Of a stretch of DNA of 25,311 nucleotides, positions 7,513-16,257 are shown piece after piece (within the stretch, counting starts at the first letter, position 1; each line of letters opens with the position of its first letter). The position numbers were made by a program, and so were the translations under genes. Below the pieces are notes generated by a model. The model searched no databases. It saw only the letters and a program-made list of their open reading frames with translations, and was not told the origin of the DNA. The DNA is taken from positions 1 through 25,311 of the IMG/VR virus record IMGVR_UViG_3300044638_004809, one strand, 5' to 3'. This DNA comes from a virus.

Positions 7513-10127
7513 TGGCAATCAGAACTAAGCGACGAGCACGGTTCCGCCGGGCCACATCTGGCACGCAGAACCTCACAACCCTAATCTACAACATACTCAA
7601 GGAGCAGCAGGCTTCCCGGAAAGCTGCCCTACTGGCCGCGTTTGACGCCAACATGCGTAACGCGAACTATGAGTCAACCTATGGTGGCGAACCTGTCAAT
7701 GTCGACTCTGTTGTTGCTTTTTATGAGCAAATGATCCAGGCTTACCCAGAAGGAACCACTGAGCGAGACCGGCTATCGGCCGAGCTTGCGGAGTTCCGAG
7801 TTAGCTCTGCAGACAAGATACTCTCCGTATACGGAGACGCATACAATAACGGAACCTACGCGTTCGGTGAGAAGGTGGACCTAAAGTCATACCTTGCATT
7901 CCTGCGCGAGTCTAAGGCGGCCGCACCTGACGAAGCAACAAAGATGAAGTATACGTCCGAAGAGTTCATTGTTAACTTCAACGACGTACACGACGACATG
8001 AAGGCCCGCAGCGCTAGCGCCGGTAGCCTTTCGACATTCTATCGACGCCAGCTCAAGGTAGCGGAAGAGATGGGAATAACGAAGGACTCTAAGACATACC
8101 GCAACATCCAGTCATATCTTGCAACTGCCTCCAAGCAGGCTGCTGCCGATGCAAAACAGGATCTTCGAGACAAGGCAAACAAGATAATTGTCCGTCGAGC
8201 TGGACTCATGTCTAACGCGCTTGAGAAGGCCGTTGAGGCGGCACAGCGAGAAGGACGAATAACAAATGAGGAAGCCCAGAGGTTTTACGAGTCAGGGTCT
8301 CTTCCACGGGTCAAGATTTTCTTTGGCCTTGATGCTACGAAGCAGGGGGTCATCCTGGCTGCGGCAGCTCGTGCAGGAGTAACTCTTGGCGAGCAGCCCC
8401 TTACCGGCAGTGCCCTCTACGACCTTGCATACAATACTAAGGACGAGCTCAGGCTTGCAATCGGAGATCCGAACCTAAACGCAGCCGACAGAACCTTCTT
8501 CAAAGACCTTGCAACCAGCTGGGATAACGAGATTATTCGACCTGCCGGCCTGTACAACGATGTAGAGCGTGCCACAGACAGTGGAGTTGACCTAGTCAAT
8601 GACAGCGCAAATGCCCTTGGCAATCCATCTGCGAACGTAGCCGCATACCGGGCGCACTCCCGAAGGCTTAGCGAAGGATCTGCTGCTGAAACCGCTGGTT
8701 CTGCCGTGATTAGCATCCTGAACGGGGAGGTACCGTTCCCAGATGAGTTCGGTGGTAAGACTATGATTTCAGAGCTTACGCCGATGGAAGTCACACGACT
8801 CTCAGAGCTTTACTCCGGTGAGCTATTCGTCTCAGGGGCTCCGGCAGATCTAATTAATCAGATTGCCCAGGACTACTTAGACGATGAAAAGATTAGGTCT
8901 GGAGCCGGATACTCGACTATAGTTATTAATGATTTTGGAACTCCAGAAGTGGTTGTAACCGATCAGGCCCCGTCTAACCGTGTTCCATTTTTCTACAGCA
9001 CTACGCTGTCAGACGGAACTGTAGTGAACAGCCTCGCAATGCAGCAAAAGTCTGTAGTTAGCGACCAAAACGGGAAACCCGTTGGGGAAGTAATATTTGA
9101 CATTGACGACAACGGTAACGTCAAGGAAAGTTTTATTACCAACGACGGCTACAAGGTAGATCTAGATATTATGGAAAACTGGCTAGTTACAAATGGAGTT
9201 AACATATTCCGTGCAGAAAACGGACAGTATGCCGTTGACCAGTTTTCTGTTGCTGTAGTGCCTGGGACACAGCTAAATATGTTTTCCGGAGCCGCCCTCC
9301 AGGCCAACAGTTCCTTTTCACAATACGCAAATGATGTATGGGACGGAACTGCGGGCGGACCTGGAAAAGCTCTGTCAAGGAACGAAACTGCAAGTCGGAT
9401 AGCTGCAAATATTACCATAGGCGGATCTACTTCAGACCTATTCGGTATTGGCAGCATCGATGTAGGTGGAAACAATACTACCCGTGAGGGAGGAAGCCAG
9501 ATCACTGTAAAGAATGACCTGGAATCTCTTAGGGAGCTAGGAATCGGTAGAACAGAGTTTGATGCGCTGATGTCTGGAGATGGCGGCAAAATGATTCGGG
9601 AGGCTGTTGGCAGCCAATTGTTCCGACGCCAAGAGGCCATCGAGAACCGAGCGGCTCTAGGACAACCTATTGACCAGTCAGAGCTAGACCAGCTCCGTTA
9701 CAGAGGAGCTCAGGCTGCGGCAGACTACGAACGTGCGGTTTCGGCACCTCCTCCCCCAAATCCATTTAGCACTGGTCTTGGTTCTGTCCCAGACTTTACA
9801 AAAGTTTCCCCAGAAGGCCCTCGACAGTCCAGGCTAGAAGATCTCAGCAAGGTTAAGTCCGAGCAGGAGCGTCTACGCGTAATGGCCAAGACAGAAAGCG
9901 ACTACTTCTTCAGGTATTCTCAGATGTCTGCTCCATCCGAAATGACCCCTGGGGATTCCGCAAGGTCTTCCTATACTGGAAGCAGCCTAGGAGCTGCTCC
10001 ATCCTTCAAGGCATCGGTAGTCCGACCATCCTTTACCCCAGCACAGGTAGAGAAGTCCTTGATTGACTTCAGGGCCGGAGAAAGAGCTCCTCTAAACATT
10101 TCGCCAAGCACCGCAACGTCGAGGTAG
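7512..10127 (+). CDS. Large virion protein of unknown function (871 aa)
   Basis: ATG 7512 overlaps the portal stop by 1 nt and has a GAGG site. The N-terminus is strongly basic (residues 2-15, many Arg/Lys). Residues 15-440 are mostly helical with many charged residues. Residues about 466-586 are beta-rich with a repeated fold-like pattern (IVINDFGTPEVVVT, GEVIFDIDDNGNV, QFSVAVVPGT). The rest is helical and Gln/Ser/Pro-rich near the end. No transmembrane segment, signal peptide or catalytic motif is evident, and I do not recognise a family. Its place between portal and scaffold, in a continuous structural operon, makes an internal capsid or DNA-ejection protein the best guess; a portal-associated or minor capsid protein is the alternative. 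Confidence 0.7.
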   Translation: MAIRTKRRARFRRATSGTQNLTTLIYNILKEQQASRKAALLAAFDANMRNANYESTYGGEPVNVDSVVAFYEQMIQAYPEGTTERDRLSAELAEFRVSSADKILSVYGDAYNNGTYAFGEKVDLKSYLAFLRESKAAAPDEATKMKYTSEEFIVNFNDVHDDMKARSASAGSLSTFYRRQLKVAEEMGITKDSKTYRNIQSYLATASKQAAADAKQDLRDKANKIIVRRAGLMSNALEKAVEAAQREGRITNEEAQRFYESGSLPRVKIFFGLDATKQGVILAAAARAGVTLGEQPLTGSALYDLAYNTKDELRLAIGDPNLNAADRTFFKDLATSWDNEIIRPAGLYNDVERATDSGVDLVNDSANALGNPSANVAAYRAHSRRLSEGSAAETAGSAVISILNGEVPFPDEFGGKTMISELTPMEVTRLSELYSGELFVSGAPADLINQIAQDYLDDEKIRSGAGYSTIVINDFGTPEVVVTDQAPSNRVPFFYSTTLSDGTVVNSLAMQQKSVVSDQNGKPVGEVIFDIDDNGNVKESFITNDGYKVDLDIMENWLVTNGVNIFRAENGQYAVDQFSVAVVPGTQLNMFSGAALQANSSFSQYANDVWDGTAGGPGKALSRNETASRIAANITIGGSTSDLFGIGSIDVGGNNTTREGGSQITVKNDLESLRELGIGRTEFDALMSGDGGKMIREAVGSQLFRRQEAIENRAALGQPIDQSELDQLRYRGAQAAADYERAVSAPPPPNPFSTGLGSVPDFTKVSPEGPRQSRLEDLSKVKSEQERLRVMAKTESDYFFRYSQMSAPSEMTPGDSARSSYTGSSLGAAPSFKASVVRPSFTPAQVEKSLIDFRAGERAPLNISPSTATSR
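10121..10124 (+). promoter_or_regulatory. Ribosome-binding site favouring ATG 10132
   Basis: GAGG lies 7 nt before ATG 10132 and only 4 nt before the adjacent TTG 10129, so ATG is the better start. Confidence 0.5.
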
Positions 10128-10131
10128 ATTG

Positions 10132-13100
10132 ATGGGTTACTTTGGATCGAACAACAGACAGCGCCAGTCTGGCATGAACATGCCAGTACCGCCTAGCCTG
10201 CCAAGGCAAAAAGCCCCTGAGCCCGAGAAGATTAGGGTCAACCTGGATCCCTCTAATCCGGTTGAAACCGTATTTAGCGGAATCGGCGGGTTGTTCCAGG
10301 GGGTGGTTGGTGCCGGTGTTGGTATTGCCGATGCGATATCTAAGGTCCCTGTAATTGGCGATGTTGGCAAGGCAGTAGCTGGTGGCCTTGGCGCTTTCGG
10401 CGAAGTCGGAGTCAAGGGAATTGCCCAGGTAAAGGACGTGGCCAAGGTTGGCCTAGACCTAGTGTCTATCCCCGGCCAGGTTGTCCAGGCTGGTTCTGCC
10501 GCAGTCAGGGCAAGTGAGGTCTTCGGCCCACTTCCAGAAGACGTAAAGGCAAGAATGAATCGAGGCGATGGCTTCGGGGACATTGTATCCCATCTTGTGA
10601 GCAGTAACAGGGCGTTTAGCGACAACACCGCAGCCAATCTCGGCTTTGCCCTAGTATCAGATCCTCTTAACTACGTTAACCCAATTGCTCCTATATCCGC
10701 CGCAAGGCACGTCTCGAAGCTGGCAAAGCTAGAAAACGTAGCGCTATCCAAGGCAGACGATATCGCCAAGGCCTCCAAGGCCGGGAAGGTCCTAGACCCA
10801 CAATACGAATCAATGCTTGGCAAGCGTCCGGGGGATATCCGCAAGGAGGTTGTTGGGTCATACATAGGGGAAGACGACCTAAACTTCCTCAACCGATGGC
10901 GAATCGCCGGGGAGCTATACGACGCTACCATAGGCAAAGTAGGAAAGCCGCTGTCAGCTCTTGTTGACGCTGTAAGAACCCCAGTCGTAATAGGAATGCT
11001 ACGCTCACTCGGCGATGTGCCCAAGGGCGTTATTGAGGGCCTTGACGGCGCTGGCCGATCAGACCTAGCATCTAACTTTGCCAAGTCGCTTGCACGCGGA
11101 CTCACGCAGACAACTGTATTCTCCATGTCCAGACTGTTCTCTAGAACTTCAAGCAATGTCGGTAGGTACCGAGCCCAACAGGTAATCAAGAAGGTATCTG
11201 ACGGCATTCGTTCTGGAAAGTCTGATGACGTTATTCTTGGAGAACTCACAACGGCAGGGCTTGTTGCAGACCCAGCAGGCGGCGCAGAGCTCCTTGCCAA
11301 GGTCAAGAATTTTGACGACGCGGGAAGGCGCCAGTTCATTCGTGAGCAGGCAGACGCATGGTCTCGAGCAGAGGCAGGCAGGGCAGGAGCCGTTGCTGGA
11401 GGAGACTACAAGAAGATCCAGGAGCTTGGTGGCCTAAAGCTTTCTGACACAATTGACGAATCTACCGGATTTATCAGCGAGGGTGCACGACGTTATGAGA
11501 ACCTGTCTGACGAAGTTCTTGAAAGTTTGTTTATAGAGAAGGCCTCAGCAGCCCTGACTGTCGGCGGCAGAAGCGCACTCTCTGCCACACTAGGTGGACT
11601 AGTTCCAAGCGCTGCAAGCGAATCCCAGGCACTTCTCCGTGAGCTATACAAAAAGCTTGGCACTACTACAAAGGAAAAGGCCAGGCTAGTACAGCTGGCT
11701 GAGATCGCGGCTTACGGATCACAGGCCACAACCGCAGCGTCTCTGCGTGCAGCCATGCGTGCAGCATCTGCAGGAGACAAGGTAAAGTTCGAAGAGATCA
11801 TCGGAACATCACTAACCGTCAAGGCATTCGATGAGATTAAGGCTATCCTCGCAACTGAGGAAGGGGCTAAGCTCCTACGACTGAACCTTGTTCGAGCGAA
11901 CTCGATTACCCAGGAGCGCCTGGAAACGATCCTGTCGCTTGCCGACCAGCTGGATTCTAAGAAGGCAAAGCAAACCCTTGCAGCTCAGCTGCCGGACGAG
12001 CTACGGCCTGCGATCTTGGCCGCCACAACGAAGGACGAGCTGGCCCAGGCCATCGTCGGATACTTCCCGGATCTTGGCCTGGTACTAGGTCGATCCGATA
12101 AGTCCATCTGGGATGAGCTAAAGGCAGTGCTTGATGAGATTTCTGCAAGCAAGCAGTTCGTCACCAAGGCCGGAGCAGACGAGATTGCATCCCTAAAGAA
12201 CATGCTTAACAAGATCGCACCGGGTGCTGGTAACTCTGTAGAAAAGGCTCTCAGCGCAGGAAAGTACAGTCTTGGATTCTCTCCTGAATCTGGTACAATT
12301 CGAAGAGGAGTAGCCCGCGCTACAGACGATGGCGCAGAGTTTGTAGACGAGCCAATAATGCCATTTGTCGACACCACGGAAGACGCCATCGAAGGTATCG
12401 ATATCGGAGTGGATACGTTCAAGAGGTCTGGTCTCCGTCGGGCTGCGGACCGTTGGCTAACGCCAATATCCTCAAAGGTAGTTGAGCAGCAGCAACTGGA
12501 CAACGCCATTGAGATCGTCACGGGACACGGCGGTAGCGTCATCCAGGCACGAAGACTAGTCCAGAGGCTCGGTGAACTTGCCATGAGAAAGCGTAGAACC
12601 CCTAGGTCCCTTGTCATTGACGAGGCTGAGGTTCGAGACGTAATGAGCGATGTGCTTGGAACATCATTTCAGAAGGTTGTCGACGAGGCCGGTGGAGGGT
12701 CTGCTTCAAGAATAATAATGAAAATATACGCTGGTAGCAGGGATGTTGTCGGAACGGCTCAGGCTGCGACAGGTAGGGCAAAAGTCTCAATCCCGGCTTT
12801 GGCTGTTATTACTGACTTCATATACCCAAACATGAAGTTCAAGCTTAACCCTTTGTTCTATATCCAGGAGGCTATTGAGTCTCCTTTCTTCAACTACATG
12901 CGCGGAATTCAGCGCCAGCTAACTGGCCCGCAATACCAAGCAAAACATGGGTGGGCCAGGAATCTTCCATTTGTTGAGACCAAGCTTGGCGAGAAGCTTA
13001 AGCTTGCCAACCGCATAGAGGGGCCTCAGGTAGACCCATCCGTTGCGGCGCTTTCAATTGGAACTGGAGACTCGGCATTAGCATCAGACCTAGACATTGC

Positions 13101-14577
13101 ACAGAGCGTTATCTTCCTGCAGGGAAGCCAGGCCCATACGCTCATGCAGAGCGAAGCTGGCCGCAATCTGATTGGGCAGTTGAGGAATGCAATTACTCGC
13201 GGACCTGGAGAGATGATCAACACGGCGTTCAACCCATACCCAATGAAGCAACAGCGAAAGTTGGAAATGACTTTCAACCTGGCCCTAGAAGAAATGGCCA
13301 ATGGTGTAAAGTATAAGTTCCCGCAGCAATGGGTTGCAATCTCTAAGACATACGGAACCAACAATCCCAAGGTTGCCATGGTGCAGCTTCTCAATGAGTC
13401 CGTTCGCGGATGGGTAAACCCTGTGTCCGTAATTGACTCAGCCAGGCCTCGCAATTTCGCATTCTCTGGACCAGGGTCTGAGAAGGCCGCAGCTGCGCTG
13501 CGTAACGAGGTCGACAGAATCGCAGCTCTCCCAGTCGGGACAGTTGCAGAGATGGGAACCGCCAGGGCGGCAGTGGCAAAGCTGACCGCATTGGTGGACA
13601 AGTCCGCAGCCGCCGGGAACGATACCACAATGATCACTAAGGCAATCAACAAGGCCATCAATGACGAGATTAATCCGTCATCGGCCTTGGCCAGCCTAAA
13701 GGCTTCATCTGACGAGGCATATCAGTTCTCAGTGGAGACCGCGGGGGACTTCAAGCTACTTGAGGGTGTAATCAACGGAATGCCCGACAAGGGGCGATTC
13801 AGGGGGTTCTCCCAGGAGAAGATTGCTGCCTCCCTGGCAAAGCACAGGAACTATGGGGCAGACTTCCCAGGCATGGAGAGGGTCATCGTGAAGCTTCGTT
13901 CTGGGGCAGGCCTTGACGCACAGGATATGCGTATTGTAGAATTGTCCGTTAACTCACTACTAGACATCCATGGCCCAGAAGAGGTTCTCCTCAGCGCATT
14001 CAAGGAGTGCGTAAGGGATGCCAACGACGTGGCCAACAGGATCCACTTTTACAATCCAAGGCGATCAGCCTTCGAGCGAAGCCTAAACCACCCATACCTG
14101 GGCCTCTACCCGCTCTCATACATGGTAGGCAAGGTTGTACCGGAGTTCGCTAGGGCGCTGTTTGTGAAGTTCCCATTCACAAACCGGACCAGGCCGTTTG
14201 CTGGGTACGAATTTGTAAGAGAGGCACAGGACCATCTGGCGACTGTGTTCGAGCAGGACCCCGAACTTGGAAAGTTTGCGACCAAATCAGACACAATCTT
14301 CCTGTTCAAACAACTATTCCCTGGCATGCCGGGTGACATCTCTGCAGGTGCACCAAGGTGGCTGAATCGCTCATACGCACAGTACCAGCGATCCCAGAGG
14401 CCCCCAACGGGAAATAGAGAGCCAGCTCAGTTTGATCTGGGCTATGTCGGGAGGCAGTTTGCTGAACAAGCAGGTGAGCAAGGACTATACGGAGTCCTTG
14501 GACAGGTCTCTGGAGCATTTTCAGAGGCCTGGGACTTCTTCGATGGAGAAGTCGATTTTAACGAGCCAGATCAATAG
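10132..14577 (+). CDS. Giant internal/ejection-type virion protein (about 1481 aa)
   Basis: This is the largest gene in the window. Residues 1-45 are polar and Pro-rich. Residues about 46-123 are Gly/Ala/Val-rich and amphipathic (FSGIGGLFQGVVGAGVG, VPVIGDVGKAVAGGLGAF), of the kind able to insert in or cross membranes. A FALVSDPLNYVNPI segment follows near residue 170. Long helical Ala/Lys/Glu-rich stretches fill the middle. A conserved-looking NPLFYIQEAIESPFFNYMRG lies near 905-920, and near 1320 NHPYLGLYPLSYMVGKVVPE precedes FPFTNRTRPFAGYEF. No lysozyme or transglycosylase motif is seen. I infer a head-internal protein ejected with DNA, as for large internal proteins of podovirus-like phages, but cannot assign a family. 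A tape-measure-like role is the alternative, although its site before the capsid genes argues against it. Confidence 0.72.
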   Translation: MGYFGSNNRQRQSGMNMPVPPSLPRQKAPEPEKIRVNLDPSNPVETVFSGIGGLFQGVVGAGVGIADAISKVPVIGDVGKAVAGGLGAFGEVGVKGIAQVKDVAKVGLDLVSIPGQVVQAGSAAVRASEVFGPLPEDVKARMNRGDGFGDIVSHLVSSNRAFSDNTAANLGFALVSDPLNYVNPIAPISAARHVSKLAKLENVALSKADDIAKASKAGKVLDPQYESMLGKRPGDIRKEVVGSYIGEDDLNFLNRWRIAGELYDATIGKVGKPLSALVDAVRTPVVIGMLRSLGDVPKGVIEGLDGAGRSDLASNFAKSLARGLTQTTVFSMSRLFSRTSSNVGRYRAQQVIKKVSDGIRSGKSDDVILGELTTAGLVADPAGGAELLAKVKNFDDAGRRQFIREQADAWSRAEAGRAGAVAGGDYKKIQELGGLKLSDTIDESTGFISEGARRYENLSDEVLESLFIEKASAALTVGGRSALSATLGGLVPSAASESQALLRELYKKLGTTTKEKARLVQLAEIAAYGSQATTAASLRAAMRAASAGDKVKFEEIIGTSLTVKAFDEIKAILATEEGAKLLRLNLVRANSITQERLETILSLADQLDSKKAKQTLAAQLPDELRPAILAATTKDELAQAIVGYFPDLGLVLGRSDKSIWDELKAVLDEISASKQFVTKAGADEIASLKNMLNKIAPGAGNSVEKALSAGKYSLGFSPESGTIRRGVARATDDGAEFVDEPIMPFVDTTEDAIEGIDIGVDTFKRSGLRRAADRWLTPISSKVVEQQQLDNAIEIVTGHGGSVIQARRLVQRLGELAMRKRRTPRSLVIDEAEVRDVMSDVLGTSFQKVVDEAGGGSASRIIMKIYAGSRDVVGTAQAATGRAKVSIPALAVITDFIYPNMKFKLNPLFYIQEAIESPFFNYMRGIQRQLTGPQYQAKHGWARNLPFVETKLGEKLKLANRIEGPQVDPSVAALSIGTGDSALASDLDIAQSVIFLQGSQAHTLMQSEAGRNLIGQLRNAITRGPGEMINTAFNPYPMKQQRKLEMTFNLALEEMANGVKYKFPQQWVAISKTYGTNNPKVAMVQLLNESVRGWVNPVSVIDSARPRNFAFSGPGSEKAAAALRNEVDRIAALPVGTVAEMGTARAAVAKLTALVDKSAAAGNDTTMITKAINKAINDEINPSSALASLKASSDEAYQFSVETAGDFKLLEGVINGMPDKGRFRGFSQEKIAASLAKHRNYGADFPGMERVIVKLRSGAGLDAQDMRIVELSVNSLLDIHGPEEVLLSAFKECVRDANDVANRIHFYNPRRSAFERSLNHPYLGLYPLSYMVGKVVPEFARALFVKFPFTNRTRPFAGYEFVREAQDHLATVFEQDPELGKFATKSDTIFLFKQLFPGMPGDISAGAPRWLNRSYAQYQRSQRPPTGNREPAQFDLGYVGRQFAEQAGEQGLYGVLGQVSGAFSEAWDFFDGEVDFNEPDQ

Positions 14578-14593
14578 CAGCACAAAGCTGCTA
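14575..14593 (+). terminator. Short hairpin at the end of the giant gene
   Basis: TAGCAGC (14575-14581) and GCTGCTA (14587-14593) form a perfect 7-bp stem with an ACAAA loop. It includes the stop codon of the giant gene and lies before the scaffold ribosome site. An A-rich run follows, not a U-tract. It may be a weak terminator, an RNA-processing site or a translation modulator. Confidence 0.35.
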
Positions 14594-14615
14594 GCTGGAA
14601 AAATAGGAGGAACGC

Positions 14616-15176
14616 ATGACGGACGAAGTCGTGACACCAGTCGTCACAGAGTCGGTCAACCTTGACGTGCAGGAAAATTTGCCTGCGGCCGAGGAACCCA
14701 CTCAGGGCGCTGAGGACGTTACCACTTGGAAGAAGCGTCTTGCTGGTAAGGACCAGGCGCTGACGGCTACCAAGAAAGAGCTTGACGATGCCAAGCGCCA
14801 ACTGGAGGATCTAGCAAAGTTTAAGGCCCAGATCGAGGAGCAAAGCCTCTCCGAATACGAGAAGGCTCAGCTCCGCATCAAGGCCTTAGAGGGCGAGATC
14901 GAATCCAGCAGGGAACAGGCAAAGAGGGAAAGGCTCGCACGAGAATATCCTCTCTACAATCAACTTGTACAGGACACTGCCGGACTAGATGAAGACTCGA
15001 GGGCTGCCGCCTTCGAGAAGTTTATTGCCGATGCCCGTTCTGTCAGTGAGGCGGAGACGACATCTTTTGTAGACCCTAACAACCCACGAAGATCTGAACC
15101 CAAAGTTAATACCAAGCGCGACTCGAAGGTAATCGCCGACGAGATGAAATCGCTTGGCAATCCATTCTTTGAGTAA
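14616..15176 (+). CDS. Capsid scaffolding protein
   Basis: A 186-aa protein, ATG 14616, with a very strong TAGGAGG site. It is acidic at the N-terminus (residues 1-35), then has a long Lys/Glu-rich coiled coil from about residue 40 to 110 (KKRLAGKDQALTATKKELDD, EKAQLRIKALEGEIESSREQ), and ends in a basic Pro/Asn/Arg-rich segment (NNPRRSEP, KVNTKRDSK) likely to contact the shell. This layout is typical of phage scaffolds that guide procapsid assembly and then leave or are degraded. The position directly before the major capsid gene confirms the call. No protease domain is fused to it, and I see no separate head protease in the window. Confidence 0.85.
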   Translation: MTDEVVTPVVTESVNLDVQENLPAAEEPTQGAEDVTTWKKRLAGKDQALTATKKELDDAKRQLEDLAKFKAQIEEQSLSEYEKAQLRIKALEGEIESSREQAKRERLAREYPLYNQLVQDTAGLDEDSRAAAFEKFIADARSVSEAETTSFVDPNNPRRSEPKVNTKRDSKVIADEMKSLGNPFFE

Positions 15177-15192
15177 AGATTGAGGTAATAAA

Positions 15193-16164
15193 GTGGCTAC
15201 AACTAGTACCGCTACCACAAACTTCTCTGATCTTGTAACGCAACTTGTTGCGGCACGAGCTGAAGAGGAGTTGCGCGCACGTGCAGTGCACGCGATGCCA
15301 GGGATGTACGTTCCTGCGCGTTTTGTGAAGGGCACGAACACCCTTCGATATGCACGCTACGCCGACCTTGGTGTCGTTACGACGACGCTTTCGGAAGGTG
15401 TTGCACCAACTGACCAGGCGCTGACGATCTCAAGCGAGTTCTTCACGGCTGATCAGTACGGTTCGACCGTCGCCGTGACGGACTTGGCCCAGATCGACAA
15501 CCCACACGATCTCATTGGGATCGCTGCTGAGCGAATTGCCTACCAGGCGACTCGCTCTATGGATGTCATGGTCCGAGATACGATTCACAGCTCGGCCGCT
15601 ACCAGCGCCGTTTTCGGCGCCACCGGCGCAACCACGCTTACCGCCAACACGGCGAACAGCGCAGTTGCAGTTGCTGGCGTTCTTACGGGCGCGTTCGTTA
15701 AGAACATGGTTGCTCGGCTTAAGGGCAGCAACGTTCCTCAGTTCGCTGACGGCACGTACCGCTGCATCATCCACCCTTCACAGGAGTATGACCTTGTGTC
15801 AGACACCAGCGTGAACGGTTGGATCGAAGCTCACAAGTATGTGAACAACATGCCGCTTCTCACCAATGAGATCGGCCAGTTCGCAGGCGTGCGCTTCATT
15901 GTGTCTTCGGACGCTAAGGTTACGACCGGCGCAGGTGCGTCGAGCGGGAATGTCTATTCCGCGCTCTTCCTCGGCCCGGATGCGTACACCATTGGTGACT
16001 CGCAGACGCTCCAGAGCTACTTCGTGGCGCCAGGTGGCGACCACACCGACCCACTCGCCCAGAAGGCGTTGGTCGGCTACAAGATGCGATTCGGCTCGCT
16101 CCTCCTCGACGAGGCAGGCGCTCGCTACCGCATCCTGAAGACTCAGGCTACAGTCGCTGTCTAG
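15193..16164 (+). CDS. Major capsid protein (N4-gp56-like)
   Basis: A 323-aa protein with GTG 15193 behind a TTGAGGT site. It forms the icosahedral shell. Features that match the N4-gp56 capsid family are the Thr/Ala-rich start, an N-terminal helix (FSDLVTQLVAARAEEELRAR), a beta region with LSEGVAPTDQALTISSEFF, the DQYGSTVAVTDLAQI segment (87-101), a long spine helix with AAERIAYQATRSMDVMVRD (111-129), and the IHPSQEYDLVSD / GQFAGVRFIVSSDA pattern in the second half. Codon use is cleaner and more C-ending than in neighbours, as expected of a highly expressed gene, and a strong hairpin follows it. Family placement is from memory of these motifs. Confidence 0.88.
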   Translation: MATTSTATTNFSDLVTQLVAARAEEELRARAVHAMPGMYVPARFVKGTNTLRYARYADLGVVTTTLSEGVAPTDQALTISSEFFTADQYGSTVAVTDLAQIDNPHDLIGIAAERIAYQATRSMDVMVRDTIHSSAATSAVFGATGATTLTANTANSAVAVAGVLTGAFVKNMVARLKGSNVPQFADGTYRCIIHPSQEYDLVSDTSVNGWIEAHKYVNNMPLLTNEIGQFAGVRFIVSSDAKVTTGAGASSGNVYSALFLGPDAYTIGDSQTLQSYFVAPGGDHTDPLAQKALVGYKMRFGSLLLDEAGARYRILKTQATVAV

Positions 16165-16185
16165 TAACAGCATAGTTAGCTGAGT

Positions 16186-16227
16186 GGGGCTCCGGCGGTT
16201 GTACCGCAAGTTGGCCGTCGGAGCCCC
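16186..16227 (+). terminator. Hairpin after the major capsid gene
   Basis: Arms 16186-16198 and 16215-16227 form a 13-bp GC-rich stem with one G-U pair and a 16-nt loop. No clear U-tract follows, as is common in high-GC Gram-positive genomes. A smaller perfect hairpin, GCGGT-TGT-ACCGC (16195-16207), competes with the upper stem. It could end or stabilise the capsid mRNA, allowing the capsid gene to be expressed more than the genes after it. Confidence 0.65.
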
Positions 16228-16257
16228 TCTACACCCAGCCATGGAAGGATAACCGAT

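Noticed and set aside
10129-10131. TTG start for the giant gene
   Set aside because: ATG at 10132 has better spacing from the GAGG site; the TTG would leave only 4 nt.
13026-13661. 211-aa minus-strand frame
   Set aside because: Opposite the giant virion gene; no motif and no gene context on this strand.
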